From BQJD01 sp964350265 (GTDB lineage Bacteria > Pseudomonadota > Gammaproteobacteria > Arenicellales > CAJQKF01): a stretch of DNA of 24,318 nt. Every line of letters begins with the position of its first letter. Position 1 is the stretch's first letter. The notes beneath the pieces were generated by a model. That model had not been told where the DNA came from. It did no database searches and saw only the letters and a list, made by a program, of their open reading frames with translations. Location of the stretch: assembly GCA_964350265.1 (NCBI GenBank), contig CAYGJZ010000067.1:1-24318 (forward strand), in the 5' to 3' direction. The translations under genes and the position numbers were made by a program. Shown piece after piece: positions 13,311 through 21,933 of this stretch.

Positions 13311-16300
13311 ATGACCGTTTCCACCGATGTCACCCTTGACGACAAGTACACCCTGACCGAAGGGGTGGCCTTCATGTCCGGCATCCAGGCGCTGGTGCGC
13401 CTGCCGATGCTGCAACGAGAACGCGACCGCGCCGCCGGCCTCAACACCGCCGGCTTCATCTCCGGCTACCGCGGTTCGCCGCTGGGAGGCTACGACCAGG
13501 CCCTGTGGAAGGCGGCTTCCCACCTGGAGAAGCACCAGCTGGTGTTCCGGCCCGGGGTCAACGAGGACCTCGCCGCCACCGCGGTCTGGGGTTCGCAGCA
13601 GGTCAATCTGTTCGCCGGCGCCACCGTCGACGGCGTCTTCGGGCTGTGGTACGGCAAGGGCCCGGGCGTGGACCGCAGCGGCGACGTGTTCAAGCACGCC
13701 AACGCGGCGGGCACCTCCCGTCACGGCGGCGTGCTGGCGCTGGCCGGCGACGACCACACCTGCAAGTCGTCGACCCTGCCGCACCAGACCGAGTATGCCT
13801 TCATCGACGCCGGCATCCCGGTGCTGAACCCGGCCGGGGTGCAGGAAGTGCTGGACTACGGCCTGTACGGCTTCGCCATGTCCCGCTACAGCGGCTGCTG
13901 GGTGGCGATGAAGACCATTGCCGAAACCATGGATTCCTCGGCCACCGTGCGCCTGGACCCGGCGCGTCCGTCCATCCTGCTGCCCGACGACTTCGTGCTG
14001 CCCGAGGGCGGCGTGCACATCCGCTGGCCGGACCCGCCGCTGGAGCAGGAATACCGTCTGCATGCCTACAAGATCTACGCCGCGCTGGCCTTCGCCCGTG
14101 CCAACCACCTGAACCGGGTGGTGCTGGACAGCCCGCGGCCGCGGCTTGGCATCGTCACCACCGGCAAGTCCTACCTCGACGTCATGCAGGCCCTGTCCGA
14201 TCTTGGCATCGACGAGCAGCATGCCGGCGAGATCGGCATCCGCGTGTACAAGGTGGGCATGCCCTGGCCGCTGGAGCGCGAGGGCGTGCGTCACTTCGCC
14301 GAGGGCCTGGAAGAGGTGCTGGTGGTGGAGGAGAAGCGCGCCATCATCGAGAACCAGCTCAAGGAGCAGCTCTACAACTGGCGAGAGGACGTCCGGCCAC
14401 GGGTGATCGGCAAGTTCGACGAGCACCGCAACTGGGTACTGCCGTCGCCGGGCGAGCTGACCCCGGCACGCATTGCCCGGGTCATCGCCGCGCGCATCGC
14501 GCCGTTCTACAAGAGCGAGCGCATCGAGAAGCGGCTGGCCTTCCTGGCCGGCAAGGAAGCGGCGCTGGAACATGCCACGTTGTCGGTGCAACGCACCCCG
14601 CACTATTGTTCCGGCTGCCCGCACAACACCTCCACCAAGGTGCCCGAGGGCAGTCGCGCCATGGCCGGCATCGGCTGCCACTACATGGCCACCTGGATGA
14701 ACCGCAACACCGAGACCTTCACCCAGATGGGCGGCGAGGGCGCGCCGTGGATCGGCCAGTCGCCGTTCACCACCACCGAGCACGTCTTCGCCAACCTCGG
14801 CGACGGCACCTACTACCATTCCGGATCGCTGGCGATCCGCGCCTCGGTGGCGGCCGGGGTCAACATCACCTACAAGCTGCTGGTCAACGACGCCGTCGCC
14901 ATGACCGGCGGCCAGCCGGTGGAAGGCAGCATGACGGTGCCACAGATGGCCCGCGCGCTGGCCAGCGAGGGGGTGCGACGCATCGCCATCGTTTCCGAGA
15001 TGCCGGAGCGCTACGACGACGTCGACGACCTGCCCAAGGTGGTGGAGGTGCATCACCGCGACCGCATGCCGCTGGTGCAGCGCGAATTCCGCGAGCACAA
15101 GGGCACCACCGTGATCATCTACGAACAGGTCTGCGCCGCCGAGAAACGTCGCCGCCGCAAGCGTGGCCTGCTGCAGGACCCGCCCCGGCGGGTGGTGATC
15201 CATCCCGAGGTCTGCGAGGGCTGCGGCGACTGCGGCGTGCAGTCCAACTGCCTGTCGGTGGTGCCGCTGGAAACCCCGCTGGGTCGCAAGCGCACCATCG
15301 ACCAGTCGGCCTGCAACAAGGACTTCAGTTGCCTCAAGGGTTTTTGCCCGAGCTTCGTGGTGGTGCACGACGCCACCTTGAAGAAGCCCGCCAGGCGCAG
15401 CATCGACGGCCCCCGCGAGGTGCTTCCCGAGCCGCGGTTGCCGGTGCTGGATCATCCCTACCGCATCGTCATTACCGGCGTCGGCGGGACCGGCGTGGTC
15501 ACCGTCAGCGCCTTGCTCGGCGTCGCCGCCCATCTCGACCAGCGCGGTGCCACCGTGCTGGACATGACCGGCCTGGCGCAGAAGTACGGCGCGGTGACCA
15601 GCCACGTGCAGGTCTCCGCCAAGGTCGGCGAGGTCAAGGCGGTGCGGGTGGCCGCCGGTGGCGCCGACCTGCTGCTCGGCTGCGACTCGGTGGTGGCGGC
15701 TTCCTTCGATGCGCTGAGCAAGATCGAGGCCGGGCATACCCGGGTGGTGGTCAACGACCACCGTTCGGCCACCGCCCAGTTCATCGGCCAGCCGGACCTG
15801 GAATTCCCCGCGCGCGAGATCCGCGCGGTGCTCGGCGAGGCCGCCGGCGACGATGCCTGCGATTTCTTCGACGCCTCGCACATCGCCGAGAAGCTGCTCG
15901 GCGATTCCATCGGCGCCAACCTGCTCACCGTCGGCTTCGCCTGGCAGAAGGGCCTGGTCCCGATTCGCCGGCAGGCCATCGAGCGGGCGGTGGAACTCAA
16001 CGGGGTGGCGGTGTCGTTCAACCTGGAGGCGTTCGAGCTCGGCCGGCGGCTGGCCCACGACCCGCGCACCGTGCTGGCGGCGGTGGCCGACGACGAGGTG
16101 GAGCCGGCGGCCCCGGCCAGCGTCGAGGCACTGGTCGAGCACCGCGCGACCTTTCTCGAACGCTACCAGGATCGCGCCCTCGCCGAGCGCTACCGCGCCC
16201 TGGTGGCGCGGGTGGTCGAAGCCGAGGCGACCCGCGCGCCCGGACAGACCGCGCTGGCCCGCACCGCCGCCTGGCGCTACTTCCAGTTGCTCGCCTACAA

Positions 16301-16775
16301 GGACGAGTACGAGGTGGCGCGGCTGTACACCGAGGGTGATTTCCTTGCCCGGCTGGACGAGCAGTTCGAACCGGGCTACCGCATCGAGCTGCAGTTGGCG
16401 CCGCCGCTGCTGGCCGGCCACGACGAGGCCACCGGGCGTCCGCGCAAGCGTTCCTTCGGGCGCTGGATCCTGCCCGTGTTCCGGCTGCTGGCGCGCTGTC
16501 GCAAGCTGCGCGGCAGCCTGTTCGACCCCTTCGGCTACCAGCACGAGCGACGCGAGGAGCGTCGCCTGGTGGGCGAGTTCGAGCACAGCGTGGACGCGGT
16601 GCTGGCAATCCTCGACGCAGACAACCATGGCCGCGCGGTGGAGGCGCTGGACTGGCCGCGCCAGGTGCGTGGCTTCGGCCCGGTGAAGCGCGACAACATC
16701 ACCCGCGCCCGCGCCGAGCGGGAGCGCGCGCTCGAAGCCCTGCGCGCGCCGTCCACGGTGCGCGACGCCGCCTAG
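13311..16775 (+). CDS. Fused indolepyruvate-type (aryl-pyruvate) ferredoxin oxidoreductase
   Basis: This 1154-aa single-chain 2-oxoacid:ferredoxin oxidoreductase of the IOR family converts indolepyruvate, phenylpyruvate or related 2-oxoacids plus CoA to acyl-CoA and CO2, with reduced ferredoxin. Order of parts: alpha-like domain beginning DDKYTLTEGVAFMSGIQALVR; the cysteine segment CSGCPHNTSTKVPEGSRA near residue 433 and the TPP-binding region after it (GIGCHYMATWM, ANLGDGTYYHSGSLA); ferredoxin-like Cys motifs VCEGCGDCGVQSNC and CNKDFSCLKGFCPSF (about 633-685); the gamma domain starting VGGTGVVTVSALLGVAAHL (about 724); and a C-terminal region typical of the proteobacterial fused forms. AGGA at 13300-13303 supports the ATG at 13311. 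It is transcribed alone. Together with AOR it could serve aromatic amino acid breakdown, but the loci are 12 kb apart. Confidence 0.93.
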   Translation: MTVSTDVTLDDKYTLTEGVAFMSGIQALVRLPMLQRERDRAAGLNTAGFISGYRGSPLGGYDQALWKAASHLEKHQLVFRPGVNEDLAATAVWGSQQVNLFAGATVDGVFGLWYGKGPGVDRSGDVFKHANAAGTSRHGGVLALAGDDHTCKSSTLPHQTEYAFIDAGIPVLNPAGVQEVLDYGLYGFAMSRYSGCWVAMKTIAETMDSSATVRLDPARPSILLPDDFVLPEGGVHIRWPDPPLEQEYRLHAYKIYAALAFARANHLNRVVLDSPRPRLGIVTTGKSYLDVMQALSDLGIDEQHAGEIGIRVYKVGMPWPLEREGVRHFAEGLEEVLVVEEKRAIIENQLKEQLYNWREDVRPRVIGKFDEHRNWVLPSPGELTPARIARVIAARIAPFYKSERIEKRLAFLAGKEAALEHATLSVQRTPHYCSGCPHNTSTKVPEGSRAMAGIGCHYMATWMNRNTETFTQMGGEGAPWIGQSPFTTTEHVFANLGDGTYYHSGSLAIRASVAAGVNITYKLLVNDAVAMTGGQPVEGSMTVPQMARALASEGVRRIAIVSEMPERYDDVDDLPKVVEVHHRDRMPLVQREFREHKGTTVIIYEQVCAAEKRRRRKRGLLQDPPRRVVIHPEVCEGCGDCGVQSNCLSVVPLETPLGRKRTIDQSACNKDFSCLKGFCPSFVVVHDATLKKPARRSIDGPREVLPEPRLPVLDHPYRIVITGVGGTGVVTVSALLGVAAHLDQRGATVLDMTGLAQKYGAVTSHVQVSAKVGEVKAVRVAAGGADLLLGCDSVVAASFDALSKIEAGHTRVVVNDHRSATAQFIGQPDLEFPAREIRAVLGEAAGDDACDFFDASHIAEKLLGDSIGANLLTVGFAWQKGLVPIRRQAIERAVELNGVAVSFNLEAFELGRRLAHDPRTVLAAVADDEVEPAAPASVEALVEHRATFLERYQDRALAERYRALVARVVEAEATRAPGQTALARTAAWRYFQLLAYKDEYEVARLYTEGDFLARLDEQFEPGYRIELQLAPPLLAGHDEATGRPRKRSFGRWILPVFRLLARCRKLRGSLFDPFGYQHERREERRLVGEFEHSVDAVLAILDADNHGRAVEALDWPRQVRGFGPVKRDNITRARAERERALEALRAPSTVRDAA

Positions 16776-16794
16776 GCGAACCTCCCCCGGTGGT

Positions 16795-16821
16795 GCCGCC
16801 GCGGCCGTCGGTCGCGGCGGC
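16795..16821. other. GC-rich hairpin after IOR
   Basis: Arms 16795-16806 and 16810-16821 give twelve pairs (one G-T) around a GTC triloop, 20 bases after the IOR stop. No T-tract follows on the + strand, so it is terminator-like at best; it may protect the 3' end of the IOR mRNA. It precedes the promoter at 16835. Confidence 0.45.
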
Positions 16822-16834
16822 GTGTCATGCCATG

Positions 16835-16863
16835 TTGCGTGGCGCACGCCTTTTCTATCTAAT
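16835..16863 (+). promoter_or_regulatory. Promoter of the SRPBCC-oxidase-CLC-MATE operon
   Basis: TTGCGT (16835-16840) and TCTAAT (16858-16863) are 17 bases apart. The expected start is about seven bases after the -10, at or next to the A of the ATG at 16870. The gene has no ribosome site upstream, which agrees with a leaderless mRNA. Confidence 0.5.
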
Positions 16864-16869
16864 CCGGCC

Positions 16870-17355
16870 ATGCCCGCCCAGCCCAGCCATACCGTCGACG
16901 TCGAGGGACGTCGCCAGCTCGATGCCGAACTCCATGCCACCTGGCGCGAGCTGCACAATCCCGATGCGCTGGCCTATTCCATTCGTCGCTGCGAGCGCGT
17001 GGAACAACGCGCCCCGGATTGCTACCGGGCGCATTTCCGCATCGGCGTGGGGCCGTTGAAGGTGCCGGTCGGTGCCGACCTGTCGGTGGTGGCGGAAGAC
17101 CCGCCGTACCGCTACCGGCTGTGCTGCACGCTGTCGATGAAGATGCTCGGCGATGCCGAGGGCGAGGCGCGCATCCAGTTGGCCGAGGCCAACGGCGGTG
17201 TCCTGCTGGCCTACCGGGCATCGGTGGGCGTGCGCGGCCGCATCGCCGGATACGGCATCGACTTCGTGCGTGGCGCCGTGGTCCGCAACATCGACCACTT
17301 CTTCGATCGCTTCTCCGCGTGGATGGACGACCAGGGCGAGCGAACCCAACCGTGA
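16870..17355 (+). CDS. CoxG-like SRPBCC-domain protein
   Basis: This 161-aa protein resembles the CoxG (carbon monoxide dehydrogenase subunit G) branch of the START/SRPBCC fold: ATWRELHNPDALAYSIRRCERVE, YRAHFRIGVGPLKVPVGADLSV, then ARIQLAEANGGVLLAYRASVGVRGRIAGYG and NIDHFFDRFSAWM. The fold has a deep hydrophobic pocket; CoxG itself recruits the CO dehydrogenase to the membrane by binding quinone. Here no molybdenum hydroxylase gene lies adjacent, so the role is unknown. The ATG at 16870 is chosen because conserved sequence begins right after it and a promoter sits six bases upstream; an ATG at 16822 lies before the promoter. The last bases overlap the oxidase start (GTGA). Confidence 0.8.
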   Translation: MPAQPSHTVDVEGRRQLDAELHATWRELHNPDALAYSIRRCERVEQRAPDCYRAHFRIGVGPLKVPVGADLSVVAEDPPYRYRLCCTLSMKMLGDAEGEARIQLAEANGGVLLAYRASVGVRGRIAGYGIDFVRGAVVRNIDHFFDRFSAWMDDQGERTQP

Positions 17356-18620
17356 GCGGTTACCTGGACAGCTACTACGCCGCCAGTCGTCATGGCGATG
17401 CGCCGGGCCAGCCGCTGGCCGGGGACAGCACGGTGGACGTGGCGGTGATCGGCGGCGGCCTGACCGGTCTCAACGCGGCACTGGAGCTGGCCCGGCGGGG
17501 ACTGTCCACCTGCGTCATCGAGCAGCACGAGATCGGCTGGGGCGCATCGGGTCGCAGCGGTGGCCAGGTCATCGCCGGACTCGGCGTCGACATGCCGCCG
17601 CTGGAGCGTGCCCTCGGCCGCGACACGGCCCGCGCCCTGTTCGAGCTTGCCCTGGAAGGCATGACCGAACTGCGTGGGCGCATCCATCGTCACGGCATCC
17701 GCTGCGATCTCGTCGACGGTCACCTGGTGGCCGCGCACAACCGCCGCGAGGCCGAGGCGCTGCGCCGCGAGGCGGCGCACCTGGCCGAGGTCTACGACTA
17801 CCCGGTGCGCTACCTGGATCGCGACGCGTTGTCCACCCAGGTGGTCTCGACCCGCTATGCCGGCGGCCTGTACGACGCCAACAGCGGCCACCTGCACCCG
17901 CTGAACTACACCCTGGCGGTGGCCGACCTGGCCCACCGGGCCGGGGTCGCGCTGCATGCGCGCAGCCCGGTGGAGCGTATCGACGGCGATGGTCCCTGCC
18001 GCGTGCACGGGGCCGGCTGGACGGTGCGCTGCGAGCGGGTGCTGTTGTGCACCAATGCCTACCTGGGGCGGCTGGCGCCGGCCCTGTCCCGGCACTTCAT
18101 GCCGGTGGGTTCGCACATCGTGGCCACCCGTCCGCTGGGCGAGGAACTGGCGCGGCAGCTGCTGCCGGGCAATGCCGCGGTCTCCGATACCCGCAGGATT
18201 CTCGACTACTACCGCATGAGCGCCGACCACCGCCTGTTGTTCGGTGGCCGCGTGGGCCTGTTCGATCCCAGCGTGCTGCAGCTGATGGCGGTGATGGCAC
18301 AGCGCATCGCCCGCGTCTTCCCGGCGCTGGCGGGGGTGGAGATGGACTATGCCTGGGGCGGCCACGTAGCGGTTACCCGCAGCCACGCGCCGCGCCTGGG
18401 CAGACGCGGGGCGATGCTTTATGCCCATGGCTATTCCGGGCACGGCATGGTGCTGAGCGGCATCGCCGGGAAGCTGCTGGCCGAGGCCGCCGCCGGCGAG
18501 GATGCGCGCTTCGACCTGGCCACGCGCATTCCCAACCCGGCCATCCCGTTGCCACGCTTCGCCTTTCGTCCGGCGCTGGCCCTGCTGCTCGGCTGGTTCC
18601 GCCTGCGCGATCGACTGTAA
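17352..18620 (+). CDS. FAD-dependent amine/amino-acid oxidase, PuuB-like
   Basis: This 422-aa DAO-family protein starts with GTG at 17352, overlapping the previous stop by four bases. The N-terminus GYLDSYYAASRHGDAP is the pattern of gamma-glutamylputrescine oxidase and relatives. The FAD fold motif is VIGGGLTGLNAALELARRG (GxGxxG at 34-39, Glu57 at the end of the second strand), then GASGRSGGQ (64-72). Later segments are ANSGHLHPLNY, YYRMSADHRLLFGGR and the C-terminal FAD contact YAHGYSGHGMVLSG. It would oxidise an amine or amino acid with O2 to an aldehyde or oxoacid, ammonia and H2O2. Other puu genes are absent, so putrescine catabolism is not certain. A one-base overlap (TAATG) joins it to the CLC gene. 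Confidence 0.88.
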   Translation: MSGYLDSYYAASRHGDAPGQPLAGDSTVDVAVIGGGLTGLNAALELARRGLSTCVIEQHEIGWGASGRSGGQVIAGLGVDMPPLERALGRDTARALFELALEGMTELRGRIHRHGIRCDLVDGHLVAAHNRREAEALRREAAHLAEVYDYPVRYLDRDALSTQVVSTRYAGGLYDANSGHLHPLNYTLAVADLAHRAGVALHARSPVERIDGDGPCRVHGAGWTVRCERVLLCTNAYLGRLAPALSRHFMPVGSHIVATRPLGEELARQLLPGNAAVSDTRRILDYYRMSADHRLLFGGRVGLFDPSVLQLMAVMAQRIARVFPALAGVEMDYAWGGHVAVTRSHAPRLGRRGAMLYAHGYSGHGMVLSGIAGKLLAEAAAGEDARFDLATRIPNPAIPLPRFAFRPALALLLGWFRLRDRL

Positions 18621-20344
18621 TGGCCGTCTCCCACCGCGTCACGATGCTGCATGCCATGGCCCGCAGCCTGGCCGCAACGGTATTGATCGGCGGTGGCGTC
18701 GGCATCGTCGCCACCGCGGCCGCCAGCGCCTTCGTCGCCTTCGTGCAGGCCTCCGAGCGCTGGCTGGTGCTGCCGCTGGCACAGGGCGACGGCACCATCG
18801 CCGGCTGGCTGCCGCTGGTGGCGCTGTTGGCCGGTGGTGGCCTGCTGGTAGGCCTGGTGCGACGCTGGAACCGGCCGGCGACCATGCAGGGCCCGGCCCA
18901 CGTCATCGCCGCCGCCCATGGCCTGGAGCGACTGATGCCGCGTGCCGCCGGCCTGCGCACCCTGCTGGCCACGCTGGTGTCCATCGGCTCGGGGGCGTCG
19001 GTGGGGCAGTACGGCCCGCTGGCCCATCTCGGCGGCCTGCTGGGTCACCAGATCGCCCGCGCCACCGGCGGCGACGCGGCGCGGCGCAACATCGGCCTCG
19101 CCTGCGGCGTGGCGGCGGCCATCTCCACCGCCTTCAACGCGCCCATTGCCGGCATCGTCTTCGCCCACGAGGTGGTGTTGCGCCACTTCTCGCTGCGCGC
19201 CTTCGCCCCGGTCACGGTGGCATCGAGCATCGGCTTCGTCTTCACCCACTTCGTCGAATCCCACGACCCGCTGTTCGAGTTCATCGACCCGGTGTTCGTC
19301 TACGGACCGGAGTACCTGTTCTTCGCTGCCATCGGCATCGGCGGCGGCCTGATCGCGGTGGTCTACATGCGTGCCATCTTCGCCTTCGAGCGTCTGTCCC
19401 GGGCCAGCCGGGTGCCGGAGGTCCTGCGCCCGCTGGTGGCCGGCGTGGTGCTGGCGCTGATCGCCAGCCAGGTGCCCGAGGTGCTGGGGGTGGGCTTCGG
19501 CTCGCTGCGCTCGACCCTGGCCGGGGCGTTCTCGCCGGAACAACTGGGCCTGGTGCTGGTGGCCAAGCTGGTCGCCACCGCGCTGTGCCTGGGCTTCGGC
19601 TTCGTCGGCGGCGTGTTCAGCCCGGCGCTACTGATCGGCGTGGTCTTCGGCACCCTGTGCGGCACCACCTTCGAGATGAGCCTGGATACCGAGCACAGCG
19701 ACATCCTGACCTATGCCGCCTGCGGCATGGTGGCGGTGGTCAGCCCGGTGATCGGCGCACCGTTGACCGCCATCCTGCTGATCTTCGAACTGACCCGCAG
19801 CTACGACGTCACCACCGCCGCCATGTTGACCGCGGTGATGTCCAACCTGGTTTCCTACCGGGTGTTCGGGCGTTCCTTCTTCGATCGGCAGCTGGCGCGC
19901 AATGGCCATGACCTGTCCATGGGACGGGAGAAGCTGATGCTCTCGGTGCGTTCGGTACGCGACCTGGTGGACGAGGATGCGCCGGCGGTCACCGCCGGGG
20001 AAACCGCGGGCAGGGCGCGCCAGTTGATGCACGACGCCGACGTCGCCTCGCTGGCGGTGGTGGACGACGATGACCGGGTCATCGGCAGCCTGCGCCTGGT
20101 GCACATGGTGGGTGCCGCGGACGATGCGGTGGTGGACCAGTGGATTACCCGGGCCGTCACCACGCTGGAGCCGGACACCCCGGTGTGGCAGGCCATGCAC
20201 GTGACCAATCGCAGTACCGCCGAGCGCTTCCCGGTCACCGCGCCGGGCGGTGCCTACGCCGGCATGGTGTCTCGGCGGGACATCGTCTCGGCCTACCTCG
20301 GCGTCAGCCAGTCGGTGCGCGCCGAGCAGCACGGCCTGGCATGA
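18620..20344 (+). CDS. CLC-family chloride channel/antiporter with CBS domains
   Basis: This 574-aa membrane protein has a CLC core (about 1-440) and a C-terminal pair of CBS-like motifs (about 448-565). Landmarks are SGASVGQYGPLAHLGG (125-139), AFNAPIAGIVFAHEVVLRH, GFGFVGGVFSPALLIG and GMVAVVSPVIGAPLTAILLIFELT. In the second motif the usual GREGP is GQYGP: the gating glutamate is Tyr131 and the preceding Arg is Gln130. The inner proton-side glutamate aligns with Glu184 (FAHE). The GSGIP-type first anion motif is also altered (MQGPAHV). Loss of the gating Glu usually uncouples H+ transport, so passive anion flow is possible. The ATG overlaps the oxidase stop by one base, and the end overlaps the MATE start by four. 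CBS domains often bind adenine nucleotides. Confidence 0.9.
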   Translation: MAVSHRVTMLHAMARSLAATVLIGGGVGIVATAAASAFVAFVQASERWLVLPLAQGDGTIAGWLPLVALLAGGGLLVGLVRRWNRPATMQGPAHVIAAAHGLERLMPRAAGLRTLLATLVSIGSGASVGQYGPLAHLGGLLGHQIARATGGDAARRNIGLACGVAAAISTAFNAPIAGIVFAHEVVLRHFSLRAFAPVTVASSIGFVFTHFVESHDPLFEFIDPVFVYGPEYLFFAAIGIGGGLIAVVYMRAIFAFERLSRASRVPEVLRPLVAGVVLALIASQVPEVLGVGFGSLRSTLAGAFSPEQLGLVLVAKLVATALCLGFGFVGGVFSPALLIGVVFGTLCGTTFEMSLDTEHSDILTYAACGMVAVVSPVIGAPLTAILLIFELTRSYDVTTAAMLTAVMSNLVSYRVFGRSFFDRQLARNGHDLSMGREKLMLSVRSVRDLVDEDAPAVTAGETAGRARQLMHDADVASLAVVDDDDRVIGSLRLVHMVGAADDAVVDQWITRAVTTLEPDTPVWQAMHVTNRSTAERFPVTAPGGAYAGMVSRRDIVSAYLGVSQSVRAEQHGLA

Positions 20345-21720
20345 AGCCCCTGGCCGGGGCGCCGGTGCCTATCGCCGGGCGGCTGGAACTGGTGGCGCTG
20401 CTGCGCCTGGCCTGGCCGATGATCCTGGCCCAGTTGCTGCAGGCCGGGCTCGGCTTCATCGACACGGTGATGGTCGGCCGCGCCGGCCCCACCGAGCTGG
20501 CGGTGGTGGGCATCGCCTCCAGCCTGTGGATCCTGGTCTACCTCGGCGCCCTCGGCATGCTGCTGTCGATCACCCCGATCGCCGCCCACCACGTCGGCGC
20601 GGGCGCCCACGGCGAGCTGCTGCGTCTCTACCAGCAGGGCCTGTGGTATGCCTTGCTGGTGTCGGTGATGTCCTTTCTCGCGGTGCGGCACATCGCCGCG
20701 GTGGCCACCTGGATGTCGGTGGATGCGGCGGTGATGCCCGGGCTGCACGACTACCTGGACGTCATCGCCTGGGGGGCGCCGGCGGCCTGCCTGACCATGG
20801 TGCCGCGCTTCCTCGCCGAGGGCAGCGGACAGGTCAAGCCGATGATGATCATCCTCGCCCTGCTGCTGCCGTTGAACGTGGCCGGCAACTACGTGCTGAT
20901 CTACGGTCACTTCGGCTTTCCCGCCCTCGGCGCCACCGGCGCGGCCTGGTCGACGGTGATGGGCCTGTGGCTGGGCGCGCTCGGCATCCATGGCTGGCTG
21001 TTTCGCAGCCGCCAGTTCCCCAACATCCATGCCGCCGTCGCGCTGGCCCGGCCGCGCCCGCGGCGGATCGCCGAACTGCTCAGGCTGGGCTTTCCGATCA
21101 GCGTGTCGATGGTGATGGAAACCAGCCTGTTCGCGGTGGTCGCGGTGCTGATGGGCACCCTCGGCGCGGTGCCGCTGGCGGCCCACCAGATCGCCATCAA
21201 CTATGCCGGGCTGATGTTCATGGTGCCGGTGGGCCTGTCGCTGGCGATCACCGTGCGTGTCGGCCAGGCGCTGGGCGCCGGCGACCGGGTCGGGGCGCGC
21301 TTCCGCGGCTTCGTCGGCATTCTCACCGGTGGCGGTTTCATGGCGGTTTCGGCACTGGTGATGGTACTGCTGCGCGATCCCATCGCCGCCATGTACACGG
21401 CGGACGCGGCGGTGGCCACGCTGGCCGCCTCGCTGCTGGTGCTGGCGGCGGTCTTCCAGCTCTTCGACGGCCTGCAGGTGGCCGCCATCGCCGCCCTGCG
21501 TGGCTACCGCGACACCGCGCGGCCGATGTTCCTGTGCCTGGTGTCCTACTGGCTGTGCGGGCTGCCGCTGTCGGTGCTGGCCACCTTCGTCTTCGACCTC
21601 GGGCCACGCGGACTGTGGCTGGGCCTGGTGGTGTCGCTGGTGCTGGCCTCGGTGTTGCTGAACCTGCGCTACCGCAGGATCTCGCTGCCGGCCGGCGGCG
21701 CGACCGGCGGCGCGGCATGA
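20341..21720 (+). CDS. MATE-family multidrug/metabolite exporter
   Basis: This 459-aa polytopic protein of the NorM/MATE family uses a Na+ or H+ gradient to export organic cations and other compounds. The first half has LAWPMILAQLLQAGLGFIDTVMVG and VVGIASSLWILVYLGALGM. The second repeat begins near LRLGFPISVSMVMETSLFAVVAVLMG, with PLAAHQIAINYAGLMFMVPVGLS. About twelve hydrophobic helices are evident, which is the family norm. The start overlaps the CLC stop (ATGA) and it is the last gene of the operon. It is convergent with the DUF5989 gene 29 bases away, and no terminator was found between them. Substrate unknown; the oxidase upstream suggests amines are worth considering. Confidence 0.92.
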   Translation: MKPLAGAPVPIAGRLELVALLRLAWPMILAQLLQAGLGFIDTVMVGRAGPTELAVVGIASSLWILVYLGALGMLLSITPIAAHHVGAGAHGELLRLYQQGLWYALLVSVMSFLAVRHIAAVATWMSVDAAVMPGLHDYLDVIAWGAPAACLTMVPRFLAEGSGQVKPMMIILALLLPLNVAGNYVLIYGHFGFPALGATGAAWSTVMGLWLGALGIHGWLFRSRQFPNIHAAVALARPRPRRIAELLRLGFPISVSMVMETSLFAVVAVLMGTLGAVPLAAHQIAINYAGLMFMVPVGLSLAITVRVGQALGAGDRVGARFRGFVGILTGGGFMAVSALVMVLLRDPIAAMYTADAAVATLAASLLVLAAVFQLFDGLQVAAIAALRGYRDTARPMFLCLVSYWLCGLPLSVLATFVFDLGPRGLWLGLVVSLVLASVLLNLRYRRISLPAGGATGGAA

Positions 21721-21749
21721 CAACGCCGTTCAGCGCACCGGGTGGGACA

Positions 21750-21902
21750 CTAGAACAGCGTGTAGATGAATGGCGCCACCGCCGAGCCCTGGGCGAAGAC
21801 GATGAGCACGCCGAGCAGGAGCATGACGAGGATGATGGGTGCCAGCCAGAATTTCTTGCGCTCGCGCATGAAGGCCCACAGGTCTTTGAGGAATTCGGTC
21901 AT
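21750..21902 (-). CDS. DUF5989 small membrane protein
   Basis: This 50-aa protein reads as an N-terminal amphipathic segment (MTEFLKDLWAFMRERKKFW) and one long membrane helix (LAPIILVMLLLGVLIVFAQ), ending with SAVAPFIYTLF. The tail and overall plan match DUF5989 proteins. These usually sit beside SxtJ-like membrane proteins and carbamoyltransferases of surface polysaccharide or saxitoxin-like clusters, neither of which is present here. Function is unknown. It follows the LytM-like gene by 31 bases and is probably the last gene of the xseA operon. The ATG at 21902 has only a weak ribosome site (GAAG). Confidence 0.85.
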   Translation of the reverse strand: MTEFLKDLWAFMRERKKFWLAPIILVMLLLGVLIVFAQGSAVAPFIYTLF

Positions 21903-21933
21903 GTCGCTTCGCGGTGGATTCGATGGTGAGGTT

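Noticed and set aside
17153..18619. Upstream extension of the CLC reading frame
   Set aside because: The open frame continues far upstream but is a shadow of the oxidase gene; the CLC protein starts at the ATG overlapping the oxidase stop.
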